Part shown: positions 45,060-60,000 of the stretch, in pieces | Numbering within the stretch: the stretch's first letter is position 1 | How the letters are laid out: each line of letters begins with the position of its first letter | DNA from: Saccharina japonica | Lineage: Eukaryota > Sar > Phaeophyceae > Laminariales > Laminariaceae | Assembly (NCBI GenBank): GCA_008828725.1 | Contig: MEHQ01003470.1 | Location: 303,966-367,965, forward strand | DNA length: 64,000 nt | Direction of reading: 5' to 3' | Translations under genes and position numbers: made by a program | The notes under the pieces: model-generated | What the model saw: the letters and a program-made list of their open reading frames with translations, nothing else | Databases searched by the model: none | What the model was told of the DNA's origin: nothing

Positions 45060-48000
45060 GTGGGAGGTGCGGTAGGGCGGTGGAGGCGGGTTAGAGGGGG
45101 GTGCGGGTAGAGGGGGGTGGAATGGGTTTGGGTGGAGGGAGGGATGGGGGAGGGCGGTTGGGGGAGTAAGGGGGGCGGGGGGGTGTACTCACGTCGTGCA
45201 TGGCCGTAGTCGCATGACCATAGACCCTTGCATCCCTACAATGCCGGGACGGAGCACGTTTGGTTTTCACGAACCAGGCAGACATTGCTTGCAGAGGGGG
45301 GGGGAGGTGTACTTCATTTTTCATGCATGGCCGTGGTCATATAACCAGGGGGGGTGGGATGTACTCATGTCGTGCACGGCCGTAGTCGTATGCCCATAGA
45401 CCCTCGCATCCCTACAATGCCGGGACGGAGCACGGGGGGGGAGGGTTGGAGGGTGCGGACTGGGGGAGGGAAGAGAGGCGGGGGGGGGGGTGTACTTCAT
45501 ATTCATGCATGGCAGTAGTCGTATGTCCAATAGACCCTGGCATCCCTAAAATGCCGGGACGGAGCATGTCGGATTCGGGGGGGGTCAACCTTTCTTCGCT
45601 CTCATCATACATACATATCACCATGCTGCTGCTATATATTCCCAGGTAGGGGCTGTTTCCCGAGCCTTCGCGATGGAGCTGAGCCTGTTCCCCGGCACGG
45701 CTGTGGAACTCCGGCCCAGCATTCCCGGGGCGGGGCCGCTCGGAGAGGAGGGGCCGGGGTACGTGCTGGCCCCCTTCGCGTCTAGCGTGGAGGAGCGAAC
45801 TCGAGTAATGAGCGGTCTGGTCGAGGGGCTGGTGGAGACGGGGGCTATTCCGAAGCAAGCTTTGAGGAACGAGCTGCAGGTGAATTACACAGGGTTACAG
45901 TTTACAAAGTAGGGATTGCTAGATAATAGGGTTAGGAATACTGAAACAACTCGCGTTGGTGAGTATTTGCAGGGATATTCACGGGTCATGACCGTCATGA
46001 CCCGTGGGTCTGTCGGGCCGGGTCGGGTCGGGTCGGGTCGGGTCGGTCAGCGGTTTGGGTCTCTCAGTTGTCGGAACCGGTCGGGTCGGGACGGGTCGGG
46101 TCAGGTCGGGTCGGGTCGGGTCCGGTCTGGTCGGGTTGGGTCGAGTCGGATTGGAACGGGTCAGGATATTTTTACAAAATCTCACGTGTCGGGTCGGGTT
46201 ATTCTTACCCGACCGGACCCCACTCGACCCGACCTGACCCGAGAGGTTTAACACTACCCGTGGACGGCCGTGAACATTTGAAAGTGTCTTGTCACCTGTG
46301 TGTCGGTGAAAAGACATGGCATGTAAGAAAAAGAGAGATTTTTTGCCGTCAGGGCCCGAATTAACGAGTATAAAATAAATTCAATTTGGAAAAAATAAAA
46401 TTCAAATTCGCTTTTCATTGGCCAACACACGCACCAGCACCAAATATTATGCCCCCAAGATCCTAATATTTGGTGCTGGTGTGTGTGTTGACCAATGAAA
46501 AGCGAATCTGAATTTTTATTTTTCCAAATTGAATTTATTTTATACTCGTTAATATGGGCCCTCAGAAGGCGGCGAAGCTGTCGATCGAAATACTGCTGTA
46601 CCATTTTTATTTGACCAATAGGTTCAGAGAAATTGGTACAATAGGCTATTGTTCTTAGGGCACGTATATAACTGTCTGAAGCTGTCGGTCAACACCGGTT
46701 GATTTGACCAGTAAGGTTCAGAGAAGTTGGTACAATTGTAGGCTGTTATTCGTACGATAGGTTTATGCAATATGTAAAATTGTCGAGCGATCTATCTAAT
46801 GTGTTTTGGCCAATAGGTCCAGAGAAACTGGTATGCATACACACAGTAGCTGTTGTTCTTAGGTAAGTTATATACGTATATTTGTATCCGTACCTGTTTA
46901 TTTGACCGATAGGCCCAGAGAGAAATTGGAACAAGAGGCTATTGTTCTTCGAATAGGCACGTGAAACTGTCGATCAATGCATACTGCTTTAATCAATATG
47001 CCCAGAGAAATTCGCACAACAAGCTAGTGTTCTTAGGATGGGCATTATGGGTGAACATGTCGATCGATACCTACTTCGCGCTTACAGGCCGCCGTAGAGC
47101 ACTGCAGGGTTGACCTTTCACTTGGAGCCTACATAATAGGGGGGGGGTACACTATAGAGGAAGCATTCAGGGGGTATATAGCAGGTAGGTTGTTCGTGGT
47201 ATGGGGGGGTATAATTATTACGGAGGACCATAGTAAATAGGACCAAATATTGTTAGGAAAAAAAGTTAAATATATATATATATATTGGTTTTTGTGTTCA
47301 TCGTCGGTCCTGTTTACTATGGTTTCTCGTAATAATTAATTTAGCAAAAGAGGGAAAATAATATATTAGAGTACTAAAGCCGCCTTGCTTGTTGAGACCA
47401 CCCACCTCATGCTTGTTAGGGCACAGCAGTAACAGACAGCGAAGACAAGCAGCGCCGGGACCCGGGGGGGGGGGGGGGTGCCCCGCTGTGCTCGGCTATG
47501 GTGAAGAGGCATGCGGCATGGATGATGATACAGCTCTTGACTAGTTGGAGTTGATTGTACCGAGATGGGTTGTCTTTGAACGCCTTCCTCTCAGGCGCTC
47601 AGAGACAGCCCGTCTTGGTACAGCCACCTCCAACTTGTGAAAAGCTCCACCATCCACGCAGCATCCCCCTTCAAAATGGCCGACCATACCGGGGCTTTCC
47701 CCTAGGGTCCCGGCGCTGTCTGGCGTTGGTATGCCCGTAAGAAGCTTCAGGTGGATGGTCTCTCTCTCTACGTAGCAATACGGTGATGAGCACAATGCTA
47801 CGGTAGAGGACTACCCGATCGAAACTACTACTGCACCCATTTCTTGCAGCAATGCATACGCTATTGTTTAGCACTGGTATTGCTTCATTCGCTCATGTGT
47901 CTATTCCCTATTGCTTGCAACAATGCATACGCTATTGTTTAGCCCTGGTATTGCTTAACTCAACATGTGTCCATTCCCTATTGCCTTGGATTCATATCTT

Positions 48001-51000
48001 GGGTAGCGCGATAGCAATACACGAAGTATGCCGTGGCCTACCGGGTGCCTGTTGTTTCGAAACAAACAGCTTTACCATGCCTGGTCGAAGTTTTTGGCGA
48101 TAGATCCGCGAGGATAACAATCGATGCCTTCTTTTGAAAAACAGAATCCACAATATGTTTTTTGAGGTTATCAATAATCCCTAAGCTTGGTTTGGTATCC
48201 ACCTGTGTCTTTTTTTGCTTTTTTATTTATTATTTTTTTACATGAACCAAAAGGGTACGAGTTTATTGTTTTTGTTTTTTTACATCAGCTGTTCACATCT
48301 CGAAACTCGTGCACCACCATCTGCTTCGCGTTGTCGTGTTGCTGTTGTCTTGTGCTGCGGGTGACATCACGTTCACATCTCCATCATGGTTTGCACATAA
48401 TCGATAACTGGTAGACCGCTCACCATCTGCTTCGCTACGATGCTCTGGCGTTGTGTTGTATTGTGCTGTGTTGTGTTGTATGGTGTCGTGTCGTGTTGTG
48501 TTGTGTTGTATTGTGCTGCGCTGTGCTGTGCTGTGCTGTGCGGTACTGTGTCGTGCTGTGCTGTGCCGTGCTGTGCCGTGCTGTGCCGTGCTGTGCTGTG
48601 CTGTGCTGTGTTGCGTCGCGTTGTGTTGTGTTGCGTTGATTTTTTATTGAAACTCTTGTCCTGTTTTGCTTTCTCGGGGTACACATCGTATCCATAGGAT
48701 GTGAGGTCAGTGACTGGAAAGCTGAGCGCTAGCGGGGAGGTGTTGATTCAGCTCGAGCGAGCGGCGATGATCCACTTCGGCGTGCCGTCTTTCGGGGTCC
48801 ACCTCAACGGATATGTCAGAGCGACCGGTGAGATATATCAACGGATATATACATACCTGGTATATATATATATGTATAGTTATGTTTGTGAAATTTTCGC
48901 ACTTTTCGCAACTTTTCTCTTCGCACGAGCACTTTTCGGCAAAACGCTAAGCACCCCGACACGGGAGGCCCGGCCGGACACATTGGTCGAGGTTTGAGCT
49001 CGATCCGAGCACTGTAGCTCGCGTGGCGGGCGCTCAAAGTTTTTTTTCCCGCGGGAGTGGATAAGCCGATTTCCCTGGTTTCTCTGCGTGAGGCTTTTTT
49101 TTGTACGTTCGTGCCAGTAAATAATACGTAATGTCCTGTTGTTTGCCCTGATTTCACGAGCTGGTCATGCGCACACACAGGAGAGCGCAGACATATCGGT
49201 ATACCACAGACAGGTAGAAACAGAACATGCAGAGAGCACAACGTTACTACTCTGCATAAGCACCAGCAGCAGGTAACACCGTGCGTGGGTGATACACCCA
49301 TCTGCGCTGTACTGCTGTGGCTAGCTGTGTTTATCGGAGCAAGCGGTCCGTAATCCACCATCTACCTTTCTGTTGTGCTGATATATGTGACTGACCCACT
49401 CTAACTTTGGCCTGAAATGTAATGGTCGCTTTGATCAAATAGGAGTACGTACCTCAACTGTTCATACGTACATATATTTTTTGTGTTTCTTTCCTGAAGC
49501 TCACTTCAGAAATCTACAAGACATCAGACAATATGCAGCAAACACAAACGAGGTCACAGCCCCGCCTAGAAGCACAAGCAGCAGACATTACTGTGGCGGG
49601 TCCGCCGTTTACTACTGTGGCTATTATTGGTTGCTTCATCGGAGGCTTGCATCCGTCATCAGCAATCACCACCACACCTCTCTCTCTCTTCTGCGCTGCT
49701 GCCTGCTGCCTGCCTGTGCTTGCATGGTGTATGTGCGGCCTGATGTCGTGCATCTGGCGCAAGCCGCGACAAGTAATACTGTTGTACCGGAATTTGGGCA
49801 AATCATTTTTAGATGTTTAATTATTTATTTTCAGGTGCGGGGGTGCAATCTGGGCAAAACAAAAAATAATTACTGTAGATCGCATTTCCAATTTTATTAT
49901 TTCGTACCAGAAATAGAGTTAATTCATTATTTTCGGAGTTCGGGCACACGATAACCCAGACCCCACATATATAAGACAAACAACAAACACAAACCAAGTG
50001 GATTTCTTACGTAGTAGGCAGGTGTGGTCGAGAGTTTCAGCCCCTTCTTCGATGCATCCTTTTCTACTTCTTCTGCAAATACTATCCCACCACTACTGCT
50101 GTACGAGCACTGCTGTGTCCCATGTGTCACGCGTGCGTGCGTGTGCGGTGTGTGCTGTGTGTCATAGACCTTCCATACCTTGAGCGCCACAACAATAAAC
50201 TATTGACAAATATGATAAAATGTTTGGCGAGGTCATTAACAAAAATCTCTGAGAACGATCGAGTCAATAGTAGTAATGGTTCCATCATATTTCCGAGTAT
50301 GTTTTATCCCCAAAAATGCAGGTGCAGTTTTTAAAATGATATTTGTACAGCAGTAATACACAGATATTTCATAACGTCGTATTTATGTAATACCAGTATA
50401 CAACATGATATGCGTAGATTCTCGATTTGTCCTTGCGCCACTCCCCTAGGCACGTCCCGGAGGGGAACCTTGTAATATGTATTGTTGATTGCTGCTGTTG
50501 TTATTGTTGATTATTCTAGTCCGTGGTGACGTTAGGTGATAAACCAGTGAGGTATGTTGACTGGCATAGTAGGTGATATTCTTCAACGGGTATATTAAAG
50601 CGGCCGGTGAGGACATCAATATGTTTATATTAGTACCTGGTACACGTTAGAGCGACCGACCTGTCACGTAGACCCATTAAACGGGTGAGTCGAAATGATG
50701 AGTGATATTTTTCGACGGATACGTGAGAGCGATCGGGGAGATATGTCAACGGATACGTTAGAGCGACGAGTGAGAGTTCTCAACTGATACGTCGGGGCGA
50801 TCGGTTTGAAAATTCAACGGATACATTAGAACGACCGACCGATGCGTTAGGGCGACCGCCCAGTGAGCTATCTCAACGGGTAGGTCAGAGCGATCGATAA
50901 GATTCTTTGACGGATACGGCACCGGTAAAATAATTCAACGGATGCGTTATAGAGCGTTCGGCGAGGTGTCTCAACGGACACATTATATCGACCGACCAGT

Positions 51001-54000
51001 GAAATAGCAACGGATACATTACAACGATCGGTTACATATCTCAACGGATACATTAGAGCGGTCAGTAAGATGTCCCAACGGATATATGTATAGTTATGTT
51101 TGTGAAATTTTCGCACTTTTCGCAACTTTTCTCTTCGTACGAGCACTTTTCGGCAAAACGCTAAGTACCCCGACACAGCAAGCCCGGCCGGACACATTGG
51201 TCGAGGTTTGGGCTCGATCCGAGCTCTGTGGCTCGCGTGGCGGGCGCTCGAAGTTTTTTTTCCCGCGGGAGTGGATAAGCCGATTTCCCGGGCTTTCTGC
51301 ATGAGGCCGTGTTTCGTACGTACGTGCCAGTAAATAACGATGTTCTGTTTTTAGATGTTGTCTGTTTTTTGCTCTCTCACATGCACACAGGCCAGAAACA
51401 TGTACCAGATACCAGTAGACAACAGACAACATGCACAGAGCACGGCGTTACAGCGTTGCCGCCAACACCAGTAGGGAACATCGTGCGTGAGTGGCACATC
51501 CATCTGGGCTGTACTGCTGCTGTAGGTAGTTGTTTTATCCAAGGCTGCTGTCCGTAGTCCGCCACCTGTCTTGCATTCTTTGCTGTTGTGCTGTGTGTTT
51601 ATGACATATCCAGGGTCACTTTGGACCGAAATGTAAGGGCCGTTTTTATTACGTGTGAGTACGGCAACTATTATTATATTTCTGATGTTGCGGGTTCTTG
51701 CCCCAAGCACACCACCAAACTTTTAGACATCAGATAACATGCAAAGAGAACACAAACAACACGTTGCAACCCCGCCCAGCAGCACAAGCAGCAGCAGGCA
51801 ACATCACGCGCATGTGGCAGGTCCGCGCTGTACTGCTGTGGATCCAGCAGCAGTAGTTGCTTTCTCGGAGGCTATGATCCGTCATCGGTCATCTCTATCT
51901 CTCTCCTTCTGCTGCGCTGCTGCTGTGCATGTGTATGTGCGGTGCGTCACGCACTCACTGCTGTGGACACGCACGCCAGTATAAAAAGTATTTTGACTCT
52001 TTGGTAATATGGTCAAATGAGTGCGATGCCCGGTTATTTGTTTGAAGTCGTCAGTTCGAGACTCTCGTTCATAAGTTTTTCCTTTTTAGTGGGGGATAGA
52101 AATTTACTTGCTATTTGTCTGCGGGCCGAAAATGACTTGACCTTGGTATGGGGGGTGAAAAAGCTCACCGTGCATTGTTATCCCACCCACTGTTCGAAAG
52201 ATGCCCGAGGTGACGAGACTCGAAATACAGGGCGGACAAAACTACCGCACGCGCTTCATGCTGTTTTATTGCTCTGCACTGCTCGTGTGCTGTCTGTGGT
52301 GTCTGGGTTACGCACGTACATAATATATACATAAAACAAACCAAAGTGAAAAATAAACAGTCATTTTCGGCCCTGACACAAAAAATAAGTCAATTTCGAC
52401 CCTCCGCACCAAAACCAGGCCAATTTCGAACCCAACACAAAAACCAAGTCATGTTTGATCCCCCACATAAAACCATGATGATTTCGACCCTAACACTGAA
52501 ATCGAGTCTATTTTGATCCCCTTCTAGAACCAAGTCAACTGTGGTGCCTCTCCACACAACAAAGACATATAATACATAAACACACTGGCGAACATAATAT
52601 AATGTTTGGCGGAATCGTTAGGAAAATCTATTAAAAATATGCAGTCAATAGTAAGGGTTCCACACTATTTCCAAGTATTTTTATCCCCAAAAGTGCGCAG
52701 GTCATCTGATACTGTTAGTTCTAAAAAATAGTATGCATGTACCCTGCATGTACGGTAATATGCAGATAATTCATAATCACGTCGCTATGATGTAGTATGC
52801 TTGCGTAGGATACAATATCGAATTATGTACGAGTTTGGATTTCAATTCGTTCTTGCGCCACTCCCCTAGGCATGTCCCGGAGGGGAACCTTGTATGCATT
52901 ATAACTACCGTTCGGCGAGGTGTCTCTACGGATGCATTAGATCGACCGACCAGTGAAATAGTAACGGATACATTACAACGACCGGTTAAATGTTTCAACG
53001 GATACGTTAGAGCGGTCAGTTAGATGTCCCAACGGGTATATACATTAGAACTACGTACCGACCGTCCGGTGAGACATCTCAACGGCTTTGTTAGAGCGAC
53101 CGATCTATGATATATCTCAAACGCACATGTTAGAACTACGGAATACGAGTAGCACGAAAAAAAGCAGCGTTGCCGTTGGCATACCCCTATGTATACGCAG
53201 TACGCGCGACCTATTCATAACGATTTTGCGCAGCTGCCACAGATGAGTTTCGAACAATCGATCTCACAGGTGACGTGTTTTTTGTTCAAAAATTCGTTTC
53301 GACAAAGATCGAAACATTTATCACGCAGATTTCAAAGAGCTTCGGAAAATCGATTTCACAGGTGATGTGCTTTTTTCATTTTTTGTTTTAGCAAGAAACC
53401 CTTAGCCTGACCCGACCCGACCCGACCCGACCCGACCACGACCTCGGGCAGACGACAGTCCGATGAAAGTATGGATCGGCGTGAGGAGCGTGAGCAAGGC
53501 CACCTACCCGGGCATGTGGGACCAGATGGTCGCGGGGGGGCAGCCGGCAGGAATGGGGTGAGCGCCTTTTGAAAACGATTTCACTTTTAATTTTGGAATG
53601 AAACAAAACTAACCCCTACCCTTAGAAGTACACTCCCATTTCGAGCAGGACAGTTTATGGGTTGTGTTGGCATTATCAATGATACCCCCCCTCCCCCTCC
53701 TCCCCGTTCTCTTTGGTTGATGGGAGTTGGTTATCAAATACGGTTTTAGCTCTCCCCTTGTAACAGGTGAATGATTGGGTACACGTTATTAAAGTAGGTA
53801 TACTGTAGCTGTTTTACCCTTCTCCTTTTGAGGGCAGGTGAAGGGTTGGGTAGACAGGTGTCAATGATATTGTGTCAGCTGCTTCATCCCCCTGCCTATG
53901 GTCATACGACTACCGCCATGCATGGCATGCGGCTATTGAGTACACCCCCCCCCCCGCCGCCCATTTTGGGGGCAGGTGAAGGGATAGGTAGGCGGTATTA

Positions 54001-57000
54001 AGGAGTCCTCAGGTGTCTCCCCCCCCCCCGCGCCCCACAAGTAGGGAACATCGTGCGTGAGTGGCACATCCATCTGGGCTGTACTGCTGCTGTAGGTAGT
54101 TGTTTTATCCAAGGCTGTTGTCCGTAGTCCGCCACCTGTCTTGCATTCTTTGCTGTTGTGCTGTGTGTTTATGACATATCCAGGGTCACTTTGGACCGAA
54201 ATGTAAGGGCCGTTTTTATTACGTGTGAGTACGGCAACTAATATTATATTTCTGATGTTGCGGGTTCTTGCCCCAAGCACACCACCAAACTTTTAGACAT
54301 CAGATAACATGCAAAGAGAACACAAACAGCACGTTGCAACCCCGCCCAGCAGCACAAGCAGCAGCAGGCAACATCACGCGCATGTGGCAGGTCCGCGCTG
54401 TACTGCTGTGGATCCAGCAGCAGTAGTTGCTTTCTCGGAGGCTATGATCCGTCATCGGTCATCTCTATCTCTCTCCTTCTGCTGCGCTGCTGCTGTGCAT
54501 GTGTATGTGCGGTGCGTCACGCACTCACTGCTGTGGACACGCACGCCAGTATAAAAAGTATTTTGACTCTTTGGTAATATGGTCAAATGAGTGCGATGCC
54601 CGGTTATTTGTTTGAAGTCGTCAGTTCGAGACTCTCGTTCATAAGTTTTTCCTTTTTAGTGGGGGATAGAAATTTACTTGCTATTTGTCTGCGGGCCGAA
54701 AATGATTTGACCTTGGTATGGGGGGTGAAAAAGCTCACCGTGCATTGTTATCCTACCCACTGTTCGAAAGATGCCCGAGGTGACGAGACTCGAAATACAG
54801 GGCGGACAAAACTACCGCACGCGCTTCATGCTGTTTTATTGCTCTGCACTGCTCGTGTGCTGTCTGTGGTGTCTGGGTTACGCACGTACATAATATATAC
54901 ATAAAACAAACCAAAGTGAAAAATAAACAGTCATTTTCGGCCCTGACACAAAAAATAAGCCAATTTCGACCCTCCGCACCAAAACCAGGCCAATTTCGAA
55001 CCCAAGACAAAAACCAAGTCATGTTTGATCCCCCCACATAAAACCATGATGATTTCGACCCTAACACTGAAATCGAGTCTATTTCGATCCCCTTCTAGAA
55101 CCAAGTCAACTGTGGTGCCTCTCCACACAACAAAGACATATAATACATAAACACACTGGCGAACATAATATAATGTTTGGCGGAATCGTTAGGAAAATCT
55201 ATTAAAAATAAGCAGTCAATAGTAAGGGTTCCACACTATTTCCAAGTCTTTTTATCCCCAAAAGTGCGCAGGTCATCTGATACAGTTAGTTCTAAAAAAT
55301 AGTATGCATGTACCCTGCATGTACGGTAATATGCAGATAATTCATAATCACGTCGTACTATGATGTAATATGCTTGCGTAGGATACAATATCGAATTATG
55401 TACGAGTTTGGATTTCAATTCGTTCTTGCGCCACTCCCCTAGGCACGTCCCGGAGGGGAACCTTGTAAACGTTATTATTATGGAAGAAATCAGCTTAAGA
55501 CATTCATTCGTGCCTGAGGGGTATGTTATCTTACTAACAGTATACTAATAGTACTAATAGTACTATTGGGGGGGACCATCATAGTAAATAATAGTACCTA
55601 CGGCAGACCCAAAACCCTATATATATATCCCTATTTTTACTATTAATAACGATATTTGGTCCTATTTACTATGGTCCTCCGGTACTAATAGTGTCAATAG
55701 TATCACCCGTTTGATAGGGTAGTCAGCGTGGTAGCCAGCGGCCCAGCCCGGGGTGTTTCTAGACAGGCTGGGAGGGGGTCAAACCACGCAACCTGCAACT
55801 TCTAACGCACCAAAGAGCCAAACACGTGTATTCATCTGTATAATACGCGAGAGAGAGCGAGACATATTCATGCAACCGACCCCTGCTACTTTTGATACAA
55901 CCAACTTCAAAGCCGCACCAGCTTCTCCTTGCCCTTCCCCTTCTTCTTTACGGCCACCGCGCCGCCTCCCACTGCCGCCGCCCCCCCCCCGCCGCCATCA
56001 CCGCCGCTCCCAGGCTCCACCTTGCCTCCTTGGGAGCTGTCGCCGCCGGTGCCATCCTTGCCTTCCGATCGCTTCTGGCCGATGTAAAGGAAAAGCGTAA
56101 TGTATACGGTTACGAGTGAACACGCGCTTCACGGTTTTGATGAATCACAGGACAGCAACGGTAAAAGCGCCAGTTCCACCACTACTACTACTACTACTAC
56201 TGGTACTACTGCTGCTACTAAATACCACTATACTACTGCCACTACTGCTGCTATTGCTACTACTACCTCTACTACTACTGCGGCTACTACACCGACATAC
56301 ATACTACAGTAATATGCCAACGGGTTGCACAAATAACGGCTGCATGAGCATACCGCCTATCCCCCCCCCCTGCGTCGCTCCGTCTCGAAAGGGATGCGTG
56401 GTCAATGGTCAAATGACTAAGGCAAGCAACAAATGAGTACGCCCCCCCCCCCTAGGTGGCGTCGCTTGGCGACGACGCTGTAAAACATGCCTCTCACTGC
56501 GTGAGCTAGACAACCAGGGTACCGTTTTTTTGTTTTTTTTTGGCGGTCACCAAAGCTGGCGGTCGAGTAGATCATTTGTGCGGGGTGGAGAACCTTTGTT
56601 CCGCACAAGGGGAATGGTCGTATCACGTAGTGTTAATATGGTAAGGCGTCCGCGAGGCAGTTACATAGTAAAACCCATTGCTGTCTCCGGAAGTGGCCAC
56701 ACCAGAAATTAAATTAACTCATTGAAGCTGTCGTCCATATGCAAGTCCGCCTCAGAGGCGGTTCTTAGCAGGATGCAGCTCACCCTCCATGCGACTCGCC
56801 CAATACCTCACGGCGCTTCACGCTTGGTGCAAGCAATGTCTGCCTGGTTGGTGGAAACCCAACGTGCTCCGTCCCGGCATTGTAGGGATGCGAGGGTCTA
56901 TGGTCATATGACTACGGCCGTGCACGACATGAGTACCCCCCGCGCTCCATTTGGACAGGCCAAGGCCGGGTAGGTATTATAGATGGTACTCTGTTTCTGA

Positions 57001-60000
57001 GCTGTGTGATACCCTTATCCCCTTGCCGGCCAGGTTTAAGGAGAACATGCGGAAGGAGTGCGAGGAGGAGGCCAGCCTTCCCTCCAGCCTGTCGAGCAAG
57101 ATCAAGTCTGCCGGACAGGTGACACACGCGGGGATTGAGACTACTACTACTACTACTACTACGTACAGGAATGGTGTTGGATATCATATCGATATCGGAA
57201 TCGAGTTCGATACAATACCGATATATCAACCAAAAACACTAGTCTATACTATTTCGCTAGTCGGTACGCTTTCGATAGTTGATATATCGAAGCTTTCGTT
57301 CAGTATCTGCATAACATAATTTGACAAAAACACGGGGATGCCGTGGGATGGAAGGCAAAACACGTTCGCTATACTACGATTTATCGAAAGTTCCGATATT
57401 TCGATATCGATTTTTTCGATGCGATATGCCGAAAGTTCAATATTTCGATATCGAAACTTTCAATGCGATATATCGAAGTTTCGATATTTCGATGCATTGG
57501 GTACCCCGATTTAATAGCGCCCCGTGTCAAGCCAAAACAAGCGCATTGATCTCGACTGTAAGTGGGCATGCCGATTTGACCGCTCCTATACTCGTATAAA
57601 TCCCGAATGCTCTTACTTGTCTCGATTGGGTGCTCTTAAGTTCGTAATTCGGGGTACCCACTGCTGTATCCAAACCCATTGATAATGTATATCGAAATTT
57701 CGATATTTCGATATCGAAAAAATCGATACGATATCCAAACACTATTATTAGTAATCCTTGAGATGCCCCCCTGTGCTCTCAGCGCGCGCGCTCTACGTTG
57801 GTTGGCATTTTGAGAGAAGGCCCGTTTTTCGGCGCGTTTTAGAACAATGCGGGAAAGTTCAAAACCTAAAATAATATTCCAGCGTAACAATACAAGACAA
57901 TAATAACGATAACCGTACTAATAACACCAACAAGATTGAAAGAAGAAGTGCTCCAACATTTTTTTCCTGTCGTAATGGGTGGCCGCTGCGTGCAGGTGTG
58001 TTGTGGAGGCGTGTTTTTGATTTTCTTGTCGTGGTCGTGGAAAGCGCTATTCACATTCGAATTTTATTTGCGGCCGTTACGATATAGGGTCGATGACCGT
58101 GGAATTGGAAATTAGTGTCGGCAAGGGAAGAAAAATATGGCAACCAAGGTTTTTCGCTCCTATGTAAATAGGTGCTGATGAGACGTTTGTAGCTTTAGAG
58201 CTTTAACCCTTTTCACACGTCGGAGATATCAGGTAGATCGGATAGATCATTTACAGATATGATAGCTCGTCTACAGATAGATCATCTATAGATAGGCCAT
58301 CTACATATGCTCGAAGTAGGTAATCTACAGGTAGAGCATCTAAAGATAGATAATCTGCAGATATATAATCTACAGATGGACTATCTACAGAGAGGTCCTT
58401 TACATATAGATCCTCTACAGATACATCATCTACATATAGTTAATCTACAGATACATCCTTTAAAGATAGATAATCCACAGATAAATCATCTACAGATGTA
58501 TAATCTACAGACTCGTACATCATCTACAGATTTACAGATACATACCTACAGATATATAATCTACAGATTGATCATCTACAGATATACCATCTACATATAG
58601 ATAATCTATATTGTCTGTTAATATATCCTAGCCTGCCGTTGTGATACTTCAAATCACGATCTTGATCATCTAAATTCTAGCGTACTATTGTGCAGTATCT
58701 GGGTGCGTAGTAGGACATATCCAACACAGAAAACCTGCCCTGGATGACGCAGATTTCCCCCCTCCCCACGCGGCGACATGAGCTAGATCATACAGGTAAT
58801 ACAGATCATACAGATCATACAGATCATACAGATCAGGAATCTATATGGCCGGAAAGAGCTAGACGATGCAAGTGGATCATCTATAACCAATGATGTGTCC
58901 AATTTGTGAACCCATTCCCTGCTGCAAAAACAGCCTCACGCAAAACACCCAACAATGCACGTGAACTCAGCCCTTAAAGTAAATAAAGAGCCGTTGAAAA
59001 CTACAGAGCAGCGATAACCGCAATGCTCTCTGAAAATCAGTTTTAACACCGAGAACCGTAATGCTCGCTGACAATCAGTTTCTTAACACCTACCGCCTTC
59101 CTGTTCCGACCGTTTTTTTGTTTTGTTTCGAAGGTATCGTACCGATACGGAACGAGGAAAGGTCTCAGCACGAAGTTCTTGTGCGTTTTCGACCTGGAGG
59201 TCCCGGAGCACTTCGTACCGTACAACGGGGATGGCGAGGTAATATCCCCGGGTTTTAAAAAGGCTTTTTACTACTGCCAACCGAAAAGTGGGTGCAGTTC
59301 TTAAGGGGTTGTAAACCCCTTTGGGACTGTCCAACGGGGATGGCGAGGTAGTGTCCCCGGGTTCAAGAATCCTTTTTTTATACTCCAAGTATTATCCTAC
59401 TCTAATTCCAAGTAGTTTCGGCCCGGAAAAGTGGGGGCAGTTATTAACCCGTTCAGAACTGAAAAAAATACCCCACACTAATTTCAAGTAGTTTGTACCC
59501 AAATAGGTAAGGGTTGAGGAGTTACGACATAAAACACTATTTTGGCACTGCTGTACATGAGTGGGGAGAAGAAATGAAGGAACAAAAAAAAATGACGAGT
59601 GTCGCATCACCCGCACGAAACAGTAGGTATGCTGCATTACGAGTATGTACGAGCTGGGCCGGGCAAGACGCTGCCAGAACGGTTGATTGGCCATGCCCCG
59701 CTCAATAATACGAATTTCAACATATTTTTTTTGACACGGTGTTGTTTATGTCCTAACCTACCTTTCCGATGCCACCCCCTTTTTCTTTTCTTTTCCCCTT
59801 AGAATATATGACCGATCCAAAAACCCGTGAAAATTAAAAACGGTCTTAACTAGTGGGGAAAAACTAAAAACTAAAAGGGATGGTACGGAATACATTGGCA
59901 CGTATGATTCAAATACGAACTTAAAATTTGAGTCCGAAATTTGCAAAATTGAGCGGGGCATCGCAATTTTACTGCTGTTTTCGTCAATACTTGTTTTTAG

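Noticed and set aside
48440-48697. Cys/Val/Leu-rich frames in all three plus frames
   Set aside because: A period-5 microsatellite gives the same peptide in every frame.
51739-52334. 81- and 105-codon frames conserved between 51.7-52.3 kb and 54.3-54.9 kb
   Set aside because: Conserved only because the whole 1.4-kb repeat is a recent duplicate; composition is not coding-like and copy 1 does not keep them.
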